Below, one piece after another: positions 24,501-33,265 of a stretch of DNA of 64,000 nt. Source of the DNA: Siphonodentalium dalli (lineage: Eukaryota; Mollusca; Scaphopoda; Gadilida; Siphonodentaliidae). The stretch's first letter is position 1. Each line of letters starts with the position of its first letter. Under the pieces are notes generated by a model. It did not search any database. It was not told where the DNA came from and saw only the letters and a list, made by a program, of their open reading frames with translations. The position numbers and the translations under genes were made by a program. The stretch covers positions 52,031,762 to 52,095,761 of the forward strand of contig CP136061.1 in the NCBI GenBank assembly GCA_032622095.1, in the 5' to 3' direction.

Positions 24501-25257
24501 AATATTGCATATTAATGATATTTTGCGGGAAGATGGTTCTTTTATGGACACTGGAGAAATTCTATCAAAATATGACCTTAAAGTTAACTACTTAACTTTA
24601 CAAGGAGTAATATCCTCTATTCCTTTAAATTGGAAAAAAGAAATAAAGGCCTCACAAAACAAATTGACTAAAAGCTCTAGAATTGATTTAGTTGAAAATA
24701 TAATTCATGAAAAGAATTTGAACAACCATCTGTACTGGAAAATTGTAACTCTTGTCATTCCAAATAAACCAAGCGCTCAGGTAGGATGGGAGCATAAACT
24801 AAAACTAGAAACAAACGAAATTCACTGGGATTCAATATATAAGCAAACATTTAAAACAACGAAAAACACGAAACTGCAAGCCTTTCAATTCCAAATAAAT
24901 CACAACACTTTAGTTACAAATGACTTCCTTGAAAAATGTAAGATTATAGCATCAAAATTGTGCACACTCTGTGGAAAAGAAAATGAAACTATAGAACATT
25001 TGTTAGTTACCTGTCATCAGAGCAAAACTCTTTGGGAAGAAATTTCAAAAACAATGTATACCAAATGTAACATCAAAATGCCAACAAAGATTGAAGAATT
25101 ACTTTTTGGAATAGATTCAGACTTTGTCATGAGCACACTTGAAATTAACAATATTCTACTATTAATAAAACGATATATTTATGTGACAAGGTGCAATAAG
25201 ACAAATCTATGCCAAAAAAAAGCAATACAATTTGTTATACAAGAATACAATCTATAA
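21526..25257 (+). CDS. LINE ORF2 protein: AP-like endonuclease, reverse transcriptase, CCHC
   Basis: 1,243 residues, intact. Residues about 3-230 are an APE-type endonuclease with AVNCRGLG, YGPN, GDWN, SRLDYFLIS and a final SDHASI (catalytic Asn, Asp and His positions visible). The reverse transcriptase spans about 470-780, with SPGIDGFTAEFYK, PKPGKDKSYIKNLRPITLL, LDYEKAFDS, GVRQGDPLSP and the catalytic YADD near residue 710. A C-terminal CCHC motif lies near 1,146: CTLCGKENETIEHLLVTC (C-x2-C-x7-H-x4-C). Order and motif wording fit the L1/Tx1 group. The protein would nick target DNA and prime reverse transcription at the nick. The ATG at 21,526 lies just upstream of the first conserved endonuclease strand. 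Confidence 0.95.
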   Translation: MSIKIGAVNCRGLGSDNTKRRDIFNIFRQKYDISIFIDTHATKKCERIWRNEWGNEMKFASFSSNSRGIAIGFKSSFEYKIHNCISEENGNYLIIDITIKNQRLSLVAIYGPNKDNIIFFEKVKEKVIELGNLSTIWVGDWNVVQNFEKDTYKYKKFNNPKNHEEVGKIIKELDLIDIWRKHNPDKKRYTWYGPNKKCSRLDYFLISNDLEPLVTSVNIETKYRSDHASINIELAIEKQTRGNGTWKFNNSLQREAHYVQQVKEIIIKTVDQYTVTGYKIKESKYNIDDQMLWEMIKLNIRGKTIAYCSNRKKNIIQKQRELEQKIEQNQKLFDETKMEKYQKEGEVLENELYTLRQTHVKGLMIRAKAQWYAEGEKNTKYFAYLEKRNYTEKLIPKIIREDGTSTSDIEEILEAQRNFYSALYSENEEKNIKCNETSYNQFMDSNNPFLGNKSCDETKACEGLITNIELVNALKMSKNNKSPGIDGFTAEFYKFFWNDISSYLLNSINDAFKKGHMSISQCQGVITCLPKPGKDKSYIKNLRPITLLNVDYKLASAVIANRIKTQIKTMISDTQKGFLKGRYIGECTRLTYDLIIDCQEQNIPGLILLLDYEKAFDSIKWKFIQKTLEFFGFGKNICKWVTTLYNKTNSLVINNGHLSQQFNLQKGVRQGDPLSPYLLILSIELFSAALKYDNNIKGITINDKEVKISQYADDSVIWLDGSESSLKGAIDLINAFEKISGLRANFEKTEAIWFGSKRGCTQTLKNNTKIKWNYQGKFKTLGILFDLEDPLLVSENWNEKKNKMENILKHWALRTLSHIGKTTVIKMLILPIIIQILTVLPEPPAHILKEMQGLLFQFFWNGKRDKIKRDTLVQNIENGGLKIPDIKSFSKSLKITWLRKFLDPFNYSDWKIILIDKLHIYGGSALLNLNKASLMRIAKRFNPFWRDVLIAYATLSTDPNTEVEYKKQPLFHNLHIQREKKPLIYKNWIEKQILHINDILREDGSFMDTGEILSKYDLKVNYLTLQGVISSIPLNWKKEIKASQNKLTKSSRIDLVENIIHEKNLNNHLYWKIVTLVIPNKPSAQVGWEHKLKLETNEIHWDSIYKQTFKTTKNTKLQAFQFQINHNTLVTNDFLEKCKIIASKLCTLCGKENETIEHLLVTCHQSKTLWEEISKTMYTKCNIKMPTKIEELLFGIDSDFVMSTLEINNILLLIKRYIYVTRCNKTNLCQKKAIQFVIQEYNL

Positions 25258-25695
25258 AAGCAGGCACTAAAATGGACTGATTCAACAAATAAAGCCTTTG
25301 ATAATAAGTGGAACAGTGTCCTCAATTTAATAAATGACCCTTGACCGGAAATTACTCTGGTAAAAAAATTAAATTAATAGATAAAAAAATAAATTATTTT
25401 CAATTTTTAGACCGACCCTGCAGTATCACGAAAACTGAATTAAAAAAAGAATAACTGTCAAAATGACACATTAGCAAGAAAAATGCTATAGATAATTTTA
25501 TAAGACAGAACAAGAAAAAGGATAAGTTTCAAAAACAGAGATTATTCAAGTGTGCATGTGATAAAAAATATATTGTTATAAGAATTTATTTTTTCATGTT
25601 TAATGTATATTTATTATGTACAACTTTAATATGTAATTGAGACAGACTATGAAAAATAAAAATAAATTATAAAAAAAAAAAAAGATGTTGGGTTG

Positions 25696-26250
25696 GTACG
25701 TTATATGGACTCGGAGAAAAAGGGGTTTGTACCGATGAACTGACATAAATTAGTGGAGCGATGTTGCCATGTAATGTATCGCGACTGTACTAAAGCAGCA
25801 ATGACATAAAATGGGGGGGGGGGGGGGTATGAAATTATCTCTATCTCTATAGATGGCACCAGGATTATATAGAAGGAATAGCAATTGATATACGTATACG
25901 GTATACTATAGTAATACCATAGACATATAAGTACAAGTATCATGCGATAAAATATTAAGTAACGTGACTATAGCGATGAAAAAATTAAATAAATTGGACC
26001 GGGATTGGAGGTTGGGTTGGTTATATGTGGATAATTGGATATGGAATTCATACCAATGAAACGATACAAATTAGTGGAGCGATAAAGACCAATGTTGACA
26101 CTTAGTCAGGCTACGCGGGAGAAAATAGGGGTTGATACGATAGGCCGAAATAAATTTGTCGGGTGATAATGACCAATGTTGACGTATAAAGTAACACGAC
26201 TGTACTGTCGCACAATTATCAGATATAATGGTCAAATATGGACTCTAGTG
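25696..26250 (+). repeat. Degenerate satellite-like repeat around the LINE target
   Basis: The phrases ATAAATTAGTGGAGCGAT and GACCAATGTTGACA recur (about 25,745, 26,070, 26,150, and before the LINE at about 19,565), and GTTGGGTTGG occurs at 25,688 and 26,013. A G-run (25,814-25,828) is present. The LINE therefore landed inside an older repeat with a unit of perhaps 80-300 bp. Confidence 0.55.
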
Positions 26251-26334
26251 CCCAATATGGAACAGCTCAGAAAACATTTGCACGGCCCTAAAATTTATTT
26301 AACAAGGCAATTGGCATCTGCCATATACAAATCG

Positions 26335-26612
26335 ATTTATGTCGATAAATCTCTTATTTTTCAAAAAATTTAGCTCACACTTGGTGTGTGTGAGTGGGAT
26401 ACTTATATATTCCTAAAATGACAGGGTACAGCACGTAATTAATTTTTCGATGACAAAATTTAACAGTAGAATAACACAGGATTTCCCATTAAAATCGATT
26501 TATGTCTATAAAACTTCAAAATTTTGAGCTGAAATTTGGTGTGTATGTGTGTAATACTTATATATTCTTAAAATGACAGAGTTCAGAGCGTAATTATGTT
26601 TTCGATAATAAA
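26335..26612 (+). repeat. Two-copy direct repeat
   Basis: ATCGATTTATGTC(G/T)ATAAA ... TTTGGTGTGT ... ATACTTATATATTC(C/T)TAAAATGACAG ... GTAATTA is present near 26,332-26,450 and again near 26,494-26,610. Confidence 0.6.
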
Positions 26613-26879
26613 TTTACACTACAGCGTGGACCGTGGACGGGTCATCGAGTAAACGCATTTTATAAACAGGCTTTTGTCAATTGCCATTTTGGTCAAACTA
26701 AACCCTTTTTGACCGGGACAGCAGATCCGAATAGTAGCCAAGATGTATTTAGATAGAATTATAAAAAGAATTTGACCGATTCGGGTGCAGTTTAAGAGAA
26801 TCGAGTGGAGAAATCTTGGTGATAATTCCAGAAAATAAAGATGGCGGAGAATCACAATGAAACTACCCACAATTCACTT

Positions 26880-27350
26880 CACTACACCAGGGGTTCGCAA
26901 TGGGTTACACATTATTTTCAGTCTATCAAATTATTTATATTTTCAACAACAAGTGACTTTAAGTTTACAATTTCAGCCTATCCTGACTCTATCGATACGA
27001 TTTATCATATTTTCATAAACATATTATACACCGGTGGCGTTAACTTTACAATTTCGGCATCTACGTGATTCTATCGGTACGATTGAGTAATGGTACAAAA
27101 CAATATGTCCAAGAATACACCAGGGGCTCCCAATGGGTTATATATTATTTTCAGTCTATCAAATTATTTATATTTTCAACAACATATTATTACACTGGTG
27201 ACTTTAAGTTTACAATTTCAGCCTGTCCAGTGACTCTATCGATACAATTTATCATATTTACATAAACATATTATACACCGGTGGCGTTAACTTTACAATT
27301 TCGGCATCTACGCGATTCTATCGGTACGATTGAGTAAGGTACAAAAAATC
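26880..27350 (+). repeat. Tandem duplication, unit about 235 bp
   Basis: CACCAGGGG(T/C)TC(G/C)CAATGGGTTA starts copy one near 26,884 and copy two near 27,117. Both run through TTTCAGTCTATCAAATTA, ACACCGGTGGCGTTAACTTT and TCTATCGGTACGATTGAGTA. Confidence 0.8.
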
Positions 27351-27874
27351 TCCAAGAATACATTCGCCCTGTCCACCACACAATATCAAAATCACAGAAA
27401 CTAGATACACCACATGTGGCGTAATTATCGCGTAAAGTTTGTACGCCTTGTTATGCAAAACAACGTCGGGATATGTAACGTTTTGACTTTTATTTAGACA
27501 ACATAAACGGACAAACTTGACAATACCATATTATCTAGTAATATCTGCGATATATTTATGATTGATGTAAGTCTATTATAACATAAACTCTGTATTTTAG
27601 TATTATGTCTGACTATTTTAAACAGCAATCATCATATCGAAGGCCATTATGAGGTTACATATCATGGCACGGGTGAATACAATGAGAAATATCTGTCTAC
27701 CTGATATACAGAATTTCAACCAACTTTTCGGTCGTATATTCACACTAAATATACCAAAACCATACAGCATATAAGTCAAAATGAAGATTAATGTCCCGCA
27801 TATATGGACAATTAACGGGCAGTTCATAACACCTCATAACTGGCTGTGAAAAATGCATGACTTGTTCGATTTGA
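27351..27874. other. Non-coding
   Basis: No gene or clear repeat seen between the tandem duplication and repeat copy B. Confidence 0.5.
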
Positions 27875-28521
27875 AGCACAAAAACGTGTTTATGGGGACA
27901 GGTTACGTGGCATGTATGCACGAGTAAACATTGCGTATACGGATAATACATGTAATATTTTGGATACACACTACGAAATAGGCGTGAAACACCTTGTTCT
28001 GGTCTCAAAAACATCAAAATACTGCACGATCGCCGAAAATCGAAAAACCAGCCCGACCACAACGTTATTGCCATTAAAACCATAACGGCGTTGCTATTTT
28101 CGCTGCTGTTGACCCACTTCGATTGGGATTTTATTGAATATTTAGACCACTGGAGAGTTGGGGCCGTTACCAGCATGATCGGGGATAATTTTTCTTACGT
28201 GGAGAATACCAGCGGGGTGTCAAATTGTGTTCAGGGGTGAGCAAATAAGGCAAATTGGTAAGGTCAGAATGCCCACCCTGGCATTTTGTGTAGGCTATTT
28301 CTCAGCCGTACAAACAAACAGAGAGCCAGGGAAGCGTTCATTCGTTGGGTATAATATCCTTCTTCGGGGCTGTGGGGGTCTCATTATAATAAATATGCAC
28401 ATTAACTCCCCATCCCGATTTTGGTGATCAGCCCTCTCCTACCCGCTTGCGAATTTCGCCAAAAACACCGTACAACGGCGTTTCACCACACCACAACGGC
28501 CAAACGCACACCACAACGGGG
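27875..28521 (-). repeat. Interspersed repeat, copy B
   Basis: Reverse-complement copy of 531-1,191, ending at CCACAACGGGG. Overall about 90% alike with small indels. It abuts the deacetylase-like exon at 28,561 with 39 bp between them, so the repeat lies in that gene's first intron if the gene is real. Confidence 0.8.
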
Positions 28522-28560
28522 AAACGGTTGGTCAGTGTGACAATAGACAGTTTCACTTAC

Positions 28561-28707
28561 CGCCGCAACAAGTATTTTAGCAGCAGAAGAAATCAGCCTG
28601 ACCTTCCACTGTTCTTCAATCTCCGGTGGGTACGACTCATACAGCATGTATCCCACAAAGACGGCCAAAGCCAGGAAACAAAGACCGAAATAACTAGACG
28701 TCCGCAT
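28561..28707 (-). CDS. First coding exon of an arylacetamide deacetylase-like gene (partial)
   Basis: Reading on the minus strand, ATG at 28,707 opens 49 codons and then meets a consensus splice donor, GTAAGTG, at 28,560-28,554 (phase 0). The peptide begins with a short polar end followed by a hydrophobic anchor (FGLCFLALAVFVGYMLY) and then SYPPEIEEQWKVRLISSAAK. This layout, an N-terminal type II anchor followed by a P-x(2-4)-EE-x-W-[KR] stretch, is what AADAC/NCEH1 family ER lipases show at their starts, ahead of the alpha/beta hydrolase fold. The HGGG and GDSAG exons would lie at lower coordinates; I did not find them in this window, so the gene may be partial, dead or have introns filled with the repeats seen. 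The product would be an ER-anchored esterase. Confidence 0.5.
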
Positions 28708-28723
28708 TGTTGCTGCTTTCTCC

Positions 28724-29072
28724 TGTAACCAATCAGGTGGTGTGTACAAATAACTTATTAAAGGAGACACAAGGGAGGCCACCAATCAGGTGGTGCGTAA
28801 AATTACCTTATGAAAGTAGACACTATGGAGGTAACAGATCAGTTGGTGTGTAAAATTAACTTATGAATGGAGACACTAGGGAGGTAACCAATCAGGTGGT
28901 GCGTAATATTAACTTATGAAAGTAGACACTAAGGCGGTAACAAATCAGTTGGGGTGCGTAAAATTAACTTATGAAAGGAGACACTAGGGAGGTAACCAAT
29001 CAGGTGGTGCGTAATATTAACTCATGAAAGTAGACACTAAGGAGGTAACAGATCAGTTGGTGCGTAAAATTT
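28724..29072 (+). repeat. Tandem repeat, unit about 58 bp
   Basis: Six copies of GGAGGTAACCAATCAGGTGG followed by TGCGTAAAATTAACTTATG and AAAGGAGACACTAA. Alternating versions (ACCAATCAGGTGG versus ACAGATCAGTTGG) suggest a higher-order unit of two. Confidence 0.85.
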
Positions 29073-29091
29073 CATATATATTTTGAAGACC

Positions 29092-29131
29092 TCTGTTTGT
29101 CTGTCTGTCTGTCTTGTCTGTCTGTATGTCA
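29092..29131 (+). repeat. GTCT microsatellite
   Basis: About ten repeats of GTCT with a few interruptions (TTGTCTGTCTGTCTGTCTTG). Confidence 0.85.
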
Positions 29132-29204
29132 TTGATACAAATCTACGATTCTCGACCGATCGGGACGAAACTTGGTACGTGTGTGTAGTTTGACCAGGCG
29201 GTCG

Positions 29205-29690
29205 TCGTTGTCGTATTGGTGAGCCCGTGCGGCGCCCGCTTCGCGCATGCGCAGACGAGATCTCGGAAACGGGTGGAGCTATCGACTTTTTGAAATTTGC
29301 TATGTGAATGTATCTTGCCCCGGATACGAATTTTATCGGGTCGCCGAGCCCGTGCGACGCCAGCTTCGCGCATGCGCAGACCATATCTCGGAAACGGGTG
29401 GAGCTATCGACTTGAAATTTTCTATGTGAATGTATCTTGCCCCGGATACGAATTTTATCGGGTCGCCGAGCCCGTGCGACGCCAGCTTCGCGCATGCGCA
29501 GACCATATCTCGGAAACGGGTGGAGTTATCGACTTGAAATTTGCTATGTGAATGTATCTTGCCCCGGATACGAATTTTATCGGGTCGCCGAGCCCGTGCG
29601 ACGCCAGCTCCGCGCATGCGCAGACCAGATCTCGGAAACGGGTGGAGCTATCGACTTGAAATTTTGTTTTTGAATAGCTAACTACTTGAA
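29205..29690 (+). repeat. Tandem repeat, unit about 123 bp, GC-rich
   Basis: Four copies of a unit holding GCTTCGCGCATGCGCAGAC, ATCTCGGAAACGGGTGGAGC, TATCGACTTGAAATTTG and CCCCGGATACGAATTTTATC. All frames stay open over parts of it, which makes protein-like peptides on both strands; these are artefacts. Related degenerate phrases (GACCTTGACACGGGTACCCG) continue to about 30,300. Confidence 0.85.
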
Positions 29691-30428
29691 ATTTGGTTTT
29701 TTAATAGCCCGGACAACGTCGGACTCATCGGCTAGTCTACTATATATGTTGAGACTTCCGTATATATGTGCGCTATAGACACGAGAACTGCTGGGCCGAT
29801 TGAACCCGAACTTGCTGTGTAAGGGTAAAAACCAACAGACAGTGCATTCGGACCCGAGCCCGTGTGGCCACTCGTTCACCCTTCAACTGCCACCGTAATG
29901 GGGATTGATGGGTTAATCGCGTGATAATTAATGAGCGTTTGTCTATGAGGCGTCGCTGTTAAAGAGCGTTTATCTACTTTAGTGAAAATACGTACGGCAT
30001 TTGACCGTCTCGGAAACTGGGGATATCGAGACGAAATTTCGTACTGAGGGGTTCCAAGGGACAGGGGAGATTTTCGTCGGGTCAGGTTGTCCGCTCGATG
30101 TGACCTTGACCTTGAAACGGGTACCCACAAATTACCCTTGGCGATATCTCGATAGTCAGCGGTGACATCGATGTGAAATTTGTTATATATGGTCAACTCG
30201 GGACGGGTAATATTTTTGTCCGGTTATTTTGTTCACCCAACATGACCTTGACACGGGTACCCGCAAATGACCTTGGGCGATATTTCGGGCATCAGCGGTG
30301 GCAGCGACGTACGGGGTTACCTTGAAAAACTAATTCACAGATAGCAGTTACGACTACGGCTGATGTACGACGTCATCAACTTGTGTGCATGTTCTAACTG
30401 TAACCGTTATTGACTGGTCCCCGGAAGT
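29691..30428. other. Non-coding flank of the Polinton
   Basis: Holds two copies of a degenerate phrase (ACCTTGA..GGGTACCC(A/G)CAAAT at about 30,105 and 30,243). No gene recognised. Confidence 0.5.
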
Positions 30429-30928
30429 AGTAATGGGGGCCACTATGGCCCAGTACCCCCCAGACATGGCCACTATGGCCCAGTACCCCCCCCAGACATG
30501 GTCACTATGGCCCAGTACCCCCCAGACATGGCCACTATGGCCCAGTACCCCCCCAGACATGGCCACTATGGCCCAGTACCCACCAGACATGACCACTATG
30601 GCCCAGTACCCCCCAGACATGGCCACTATGGCCCAGTATCCCCCAGACATGGCCACTATGGCCCAGTACCCCCCAGACATGGCCACTATGGCCCAGTACC
30701 CCACAGACATGGCCACTATGGCCCAGTACCCCCCCAGACATGGCCACTATGGCCCCAGTGGGCCATAGTGGCCATGTCTGGGGGGTACTGGGCCATAGTG
30801 GCCATGTCTGTGGGGTACTGGGCCATAGTGGCCATGTCTGGGGGGTACTGGGCCATAGTGGCCATGTCTGGGGGGGTACTGGGCCATAGTGGCCATGTCT
30901 GGGGGGGAATGGGCCATAGTTGCCCCCT
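30429..30928. repeat. Left terminal repeat: foldback array of 30-bp units
   Basis: Ten forward units of GGCCACTATGGCCCAGTACC plus CCCCAGACAT (30,436-30,755), a centre at CCCCAGTGGG (about 30,765), then five reverse units to 30,928. Each unit itself contains the near-palindrome GGCCACTATGGCC. It is inverted relative to 59,760-59,953, which has one forward and four reverse units. Open frames in every phase result from the repeat. Confidence 0.92.
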
Positions 30929-31068
30929 GAGGATAGATGTTCCTGTCATTGATGTGACATTTCTGATCGAAAAAATGAAAATGGACTTAGAATTATTTTT
31001 TTCAAAAGGAAAATCTCACTTTGGAAAATATCAATTAGCTATCAAGAGTTTCTTTTCGATCAGTTGGT

Positions 31069-31084
31069 GGCCCTGAAAAGGGCC
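31069..31084 (-). terminator. Histone-type 3' stem-loop (minus strand)
   Basis: Read on the minus strand: AAAAC then GGCCCTTTTCAGGGCC then ACCAACTG. This matches the replication-dependent histone mRNA hairpin (six-pair stem GGCYCU/AGRGCC, four-base UUUC loop, A-rich 5' flank, ACC 3' flank). About 10 nt further on is purine-rich GAAAAGAAA, where a U7-binding downstream element would be. It lies 19 nt past the stop codon of the OTU-like gene. Confidence 0.8.
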
Positions 31085-31103
31085 GTTTTATTTTTGTTAT
31101 AGT

Positions 31104-31610
31104 TTAGAATCCGCCACATTGAACTTCTTTGTTCGACAAAACTTCAATTGATTTGTCTCCTCTCCTCATCCATATTTCGCATTCACAATAATGCTCGTGG
31201 CAAGCGTGGGGGATCCACACTAGAGGTATTGATGACTTGAATCTTGGTGTTGATTTGTAGCCGCCTTTGGTAGCATCAAACATGACGATAGGTCGCTGTA
31301 TAACAGTCGCCGCTAATTCAACCATCAATCTTGATTCGGCCAAAAGTGGTGAGTGCCGTAAGTCTTGTGCCGACGCACCAAGTTCGTCCCTCTCTGTGTA
31401 GTACAGGTCAACTACAGCATCTCTCAGAACCATCCATCCATCGGTCGTTCCGTAAACCCCAATGCTGAGTGCCCTCCAAAATAGAGATATTTCTTCGCCG
31501 TACACTGCTTTACAGTATACCCCACGGACCATCATCTCGTCAAGATCGGTTATGTTTACAGCAGTCATCTTTGAATGCAGAATAAATTGTTCGCTGCCGT
31601 GCTTGAACAT
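31104..31610 (-). CDS. OTU-like domain protein, catalytic Cys not conserved
   Basis: 168 residues. The segment SLFWRALSIGVYGTTDGWMV followed by LRDAVVDLYY, then ESRLMVELAATVIQRPIVMF, then IPLVWIPHACHEHY, follows the order of an OTU cysteine peptidase fold: Cys-loop, helix, ALA...RPI strand, and closing His-Tyr. In OTU enzymes the first motif is D-G-N-C-[LF]-F-R; here the Cys position reads Ser within EEISLFWRALS, with one extra residue. The His of HEHY is present. It is therefore probably not an active deubiquitinase, or it is a decayed copy. OTU proteins act on ubiquitin chains; the role in a Polinton is unknown. It is transcribed away from the duplicated divergent promoter region and ends in a histone-type stem-loop. 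The assignment rests on motif reading alone. Confidence 0.55.
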   Translation of the reverse strand: MFKHGSEQFILHSKMTAVNITDLDEMMVRGVYCKAVYGEEISLFWRALSIGVYGTTDGWMVLRDAVVDLYYTERDELGASAQDLRHSPLLAESRLMVELAATVIQRPIVMFDATKGGYKSTPRFKSSIPLVWIPHACHEHYCECEIWMRRGDKSIEVLSNKEVQCGGF

Positions 31611-32440
31611 ATATCATGATTGCGCGGGCGGTAGAGAAAGCACATAATGCTTTGACGTAAAAATGACAAATGTTTCCTGACGTTGTGTTTCTTTTCAGTG
31701 CATTATCTGTTAGTTTCACCATTTCGATATGTTATAGATTAAATTCATGATAGTATATGCAATTAATTAAGATGTTTTAACATATGAATTCATCTTCGTT
31801 CATAAACGATGACCAAGTAAAGTTATCAAATGCAATGATCAAGAAAAATGTTCAGTATGTTTCTTGTGTTCAGTTTTTTATGTATAAAATATGTACAATT
31901 CCAAAACAAAAACTAGAAAAACATTCCATATTTTCCTAACGAGGTAACAAATATATCAAATCATGTGTACCAAATAATAGATAATGATCTAACGAAATTA
32001 AAAACATTTGTTTGATCGCTATACAATAATGATCAAGAAAAATATGCATGTTGATCCGTCTCTGAAAAAACACAACTTGAGGAAATACTTGTCAATTTTT
32101 AAGTTCAATGCGTTGTGTTTTCATTGACGCCCGTGTAACAATCTTGTGTTCAGTTTTATGTATAAAATATGTACAATTCCAAAACAAAAACTAGAAAAAC
32201 ATTCCATATTTTCCTAACGAGGTAATAAATATATCAATCATGTGTACCAAATAATAGATAATGATCTAACGAAATTAAAAACATTTGTTTGATCGCTATG
32301 CAATAATGATCAAGAAAAATATGCATGTTGATCCGTCTCTGAAAAAACACAACGTCAGGAAATATTTGTCAATTTTAACGCCAACGCGACATGTGATTTC
32401 ATTGTCGCCCGTGTCAAATGTATACAAATATTTTCGAATT
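31608..32440. promoter_or_regulatory. Divergent intergenic region, duplicated
   Basis: Lies between the OTU-like gene (minus) and the plus-strand genes. 31,617-32,095 is nearly identical to 33,531-33,995, and the part from TGTTCAGTTTTTTATG onward is present a third time at 32,142-32,440. Each block carries TATAAAATATGTACAATTCC, a TATA-like word, ahead of a start codon. A pyrimidine-rich AG (TGTTTCTTTTCAG at about 31,700) could be a splice acceptor. Likely a bidirectional promoter that spread by tandem duplication. Confidence 0.6.
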
Positions 32441-32443
32441 TGA
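32306..32443 (+). CDS. Small hypothetical protein (45 aa), duplicated N-terminus
   Basis: Starts MIKKNMHVDPSLKKHNVRKY and ends YKYFRI. Identical for about 43 residues to the start at 33,943 and, for its first third, to a decayed copy near 32,028. Basic N-terminus, no recognised domain. It may be the first exon of a longer protein. Confidence 0.35.
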   Translation: MIKKNMHVDPSLKKHNVRKYLSILTPTRHVISLSPVSNVYKYFRI

Positions 32444-32466
32444 TCAACCTTACATTGCATCAAGAG

Positions 32467-32812
32467 ATGGATCCGTTAACAGAATTTCTTCAGAGTGAGA
32501 TATACAGTGATCCTGTTGCACAGAATACATATGCTGCGCCAGTCAACAGTCCAAGCTAATACGACAATGACTATAGGTGGTGATACACTCATTTTAAAAG
32601 CGATTTTAGATGAACTGAGATGTCTTCGCAGGGATATTGACGTGAAAACGCAAGTAACGCATCATGAAGTGAAAGTGAGTCTTCGTTTCGTTGCAGAACA
32701 GATAGATATCCCAATCAGGGTTCATGATGTTCAGAGATCGAAAGAGCAGAAACAGATCAAAAAAGAAAAAAATCATCGGCGACGAAAGAAAAACAACCTA
32801 AGAGTATCATGA
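32467..32812 (+). pseudogene. Hypothetical protein, frame broken
   Basis: ATG at 32,467 opens a 30-residue frame (MDPLTEFLQSEIYSDPVAQN...) that stops at 32,557. The frame that follows, open to 32,812, carries TLILKAILDELRCLRRDIDV and ends in a lysine/arginine tail (KEQKQIKKEKNHRRRKKNN). The two pieces likely belonged together, with a frameshift near 32,550. The helical segment and basic tail suggest a nucleic acid or capsid contact, but no family was recognised. The stop overlaps the next start as ATGA. Confidence 0.4.
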
Positions 32813-32955
32813 AGCCTTCTACTGAGACAAAAGTCAGATTTCATCTTCCTTGTAAAGAATCTAGAGATACAGAGAAATGTGATGAATTCGCAAAAGCTCT
32901 CGGTTCTCATGGGAAAGATATGTCAAGATATAAGAAAAACACAAAACGGTGTTAA
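32809..32955 (+). CDS. Small hypothetical protein (48 aa)
   Basis: ATG at 32,809 overlaps the previous stop (ATGA). The product begins MKPSTETKVRFHLPCKESRD and is Lys/Cys rich, ending KNTKRC. No family recognised. Its stop is 22 nt upstream of a perfect histone-type stem-loop, which supports this as the end of a transcription unit. Confidence 0.4.
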   Translation: MKPSTETKVRFHLPCKESRDTEKCDEFAKALGSHGKDMSRYKKNTKRC

Positions 32956-32977
32956 AGTCAGATGATAAATTTAAAAC

Positions 32978-32993
32978 GGCCCTTTTCAGGGCC
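32978..32993 (+). terminator. Histone-type 3' stem-loop (plus strand)
   Basis: AAAAC-GGCCCTTTTCAGGGCC-ACACACA. Perfect six-pair stem with UUUC loop. About 10 nt downstream is CCCAAAAGG, weakly purine-rich. The 95 bp from here to 33,066 are identical to 43,871-43,965. Confidence 0.8.
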
Positions 32994-33203
32994 ACACACA
33001 TTTCCCAAAAGGTTACTCTTTCATAGCTGAAAAAAACAAAACACGATTGTTCAATTCATAATTTATTCAACAACAAATATTTGCAAGTATATTTTGTTTT
33101 AAATTATTCGTGGCGTGATTTTTTCAAAACGAAACATAGGGTACAAGGAACATTATTAGTTCTTAAGCAATGCTAAAAGTTTTTCTTTTTGAAAAAATTG
33201 GTT

Positions 33204-33246
33204 GGTCCTGAAAATGACCGTTTTTGTTTTGGCCCTGAAAAGGACC
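33204..33246 (-). terminator. Two tandem, partly decayed histone-type stem-loops (minus)
   Basis: On the minus strand, AAAAC-GGTCCTTTTCAGGGCC (33,246-33,231; one G-U pair) is followed 11 nt later by AAAAAC-GGTCATTTTCAGGACC (33,219-33,204; one mismatch). They lie 20 nt beyond the stop of the 33,266-33,559 gene. The duplicated hairpin with compensating G-U pairing suggests selection on the structure. Confidence 0.65.
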
Positions 33247-33265
33247 GTTTTGTACGACATCAAAT

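Larger units (their letters stand above)
19719..25681 (+). mobile_element. Full-length L1/Tx1-like LINE
   Basis: A 5.96-kb non-LTR retrotransposon with 5' UTR, ORF1, an inter-ORF spacer, ORF2 and a 3' A-rich tail (25,651-25,681). It is flanked by a 14-bp direct repeat, AAGATGTTGGGTTG, at 19,705-19,718 and 25,682-25,695, as expected of target-primed insertion. The 5' end begins CCAGACTTCCGGTAATGACG. No frameshift or stop interrupts either ORF, so the copy is young and could be competent. Base composition is clearly A-rich on the sense strand, unlike its flanks. Confidence 0.95.

Noticed and set aside
29037-29673. Arg-rich frames on both strands
   Set aside because: Translation of the 123-bp tandem repeat.
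30354-31076. Long open frames on both strands over the left terminal repeat (up to 192 codons), and similar ones at 59,674-60,003
   Set aside because: They translate the 30-bp unit repeatedly in all phases; repeat artefacts without start context or family.
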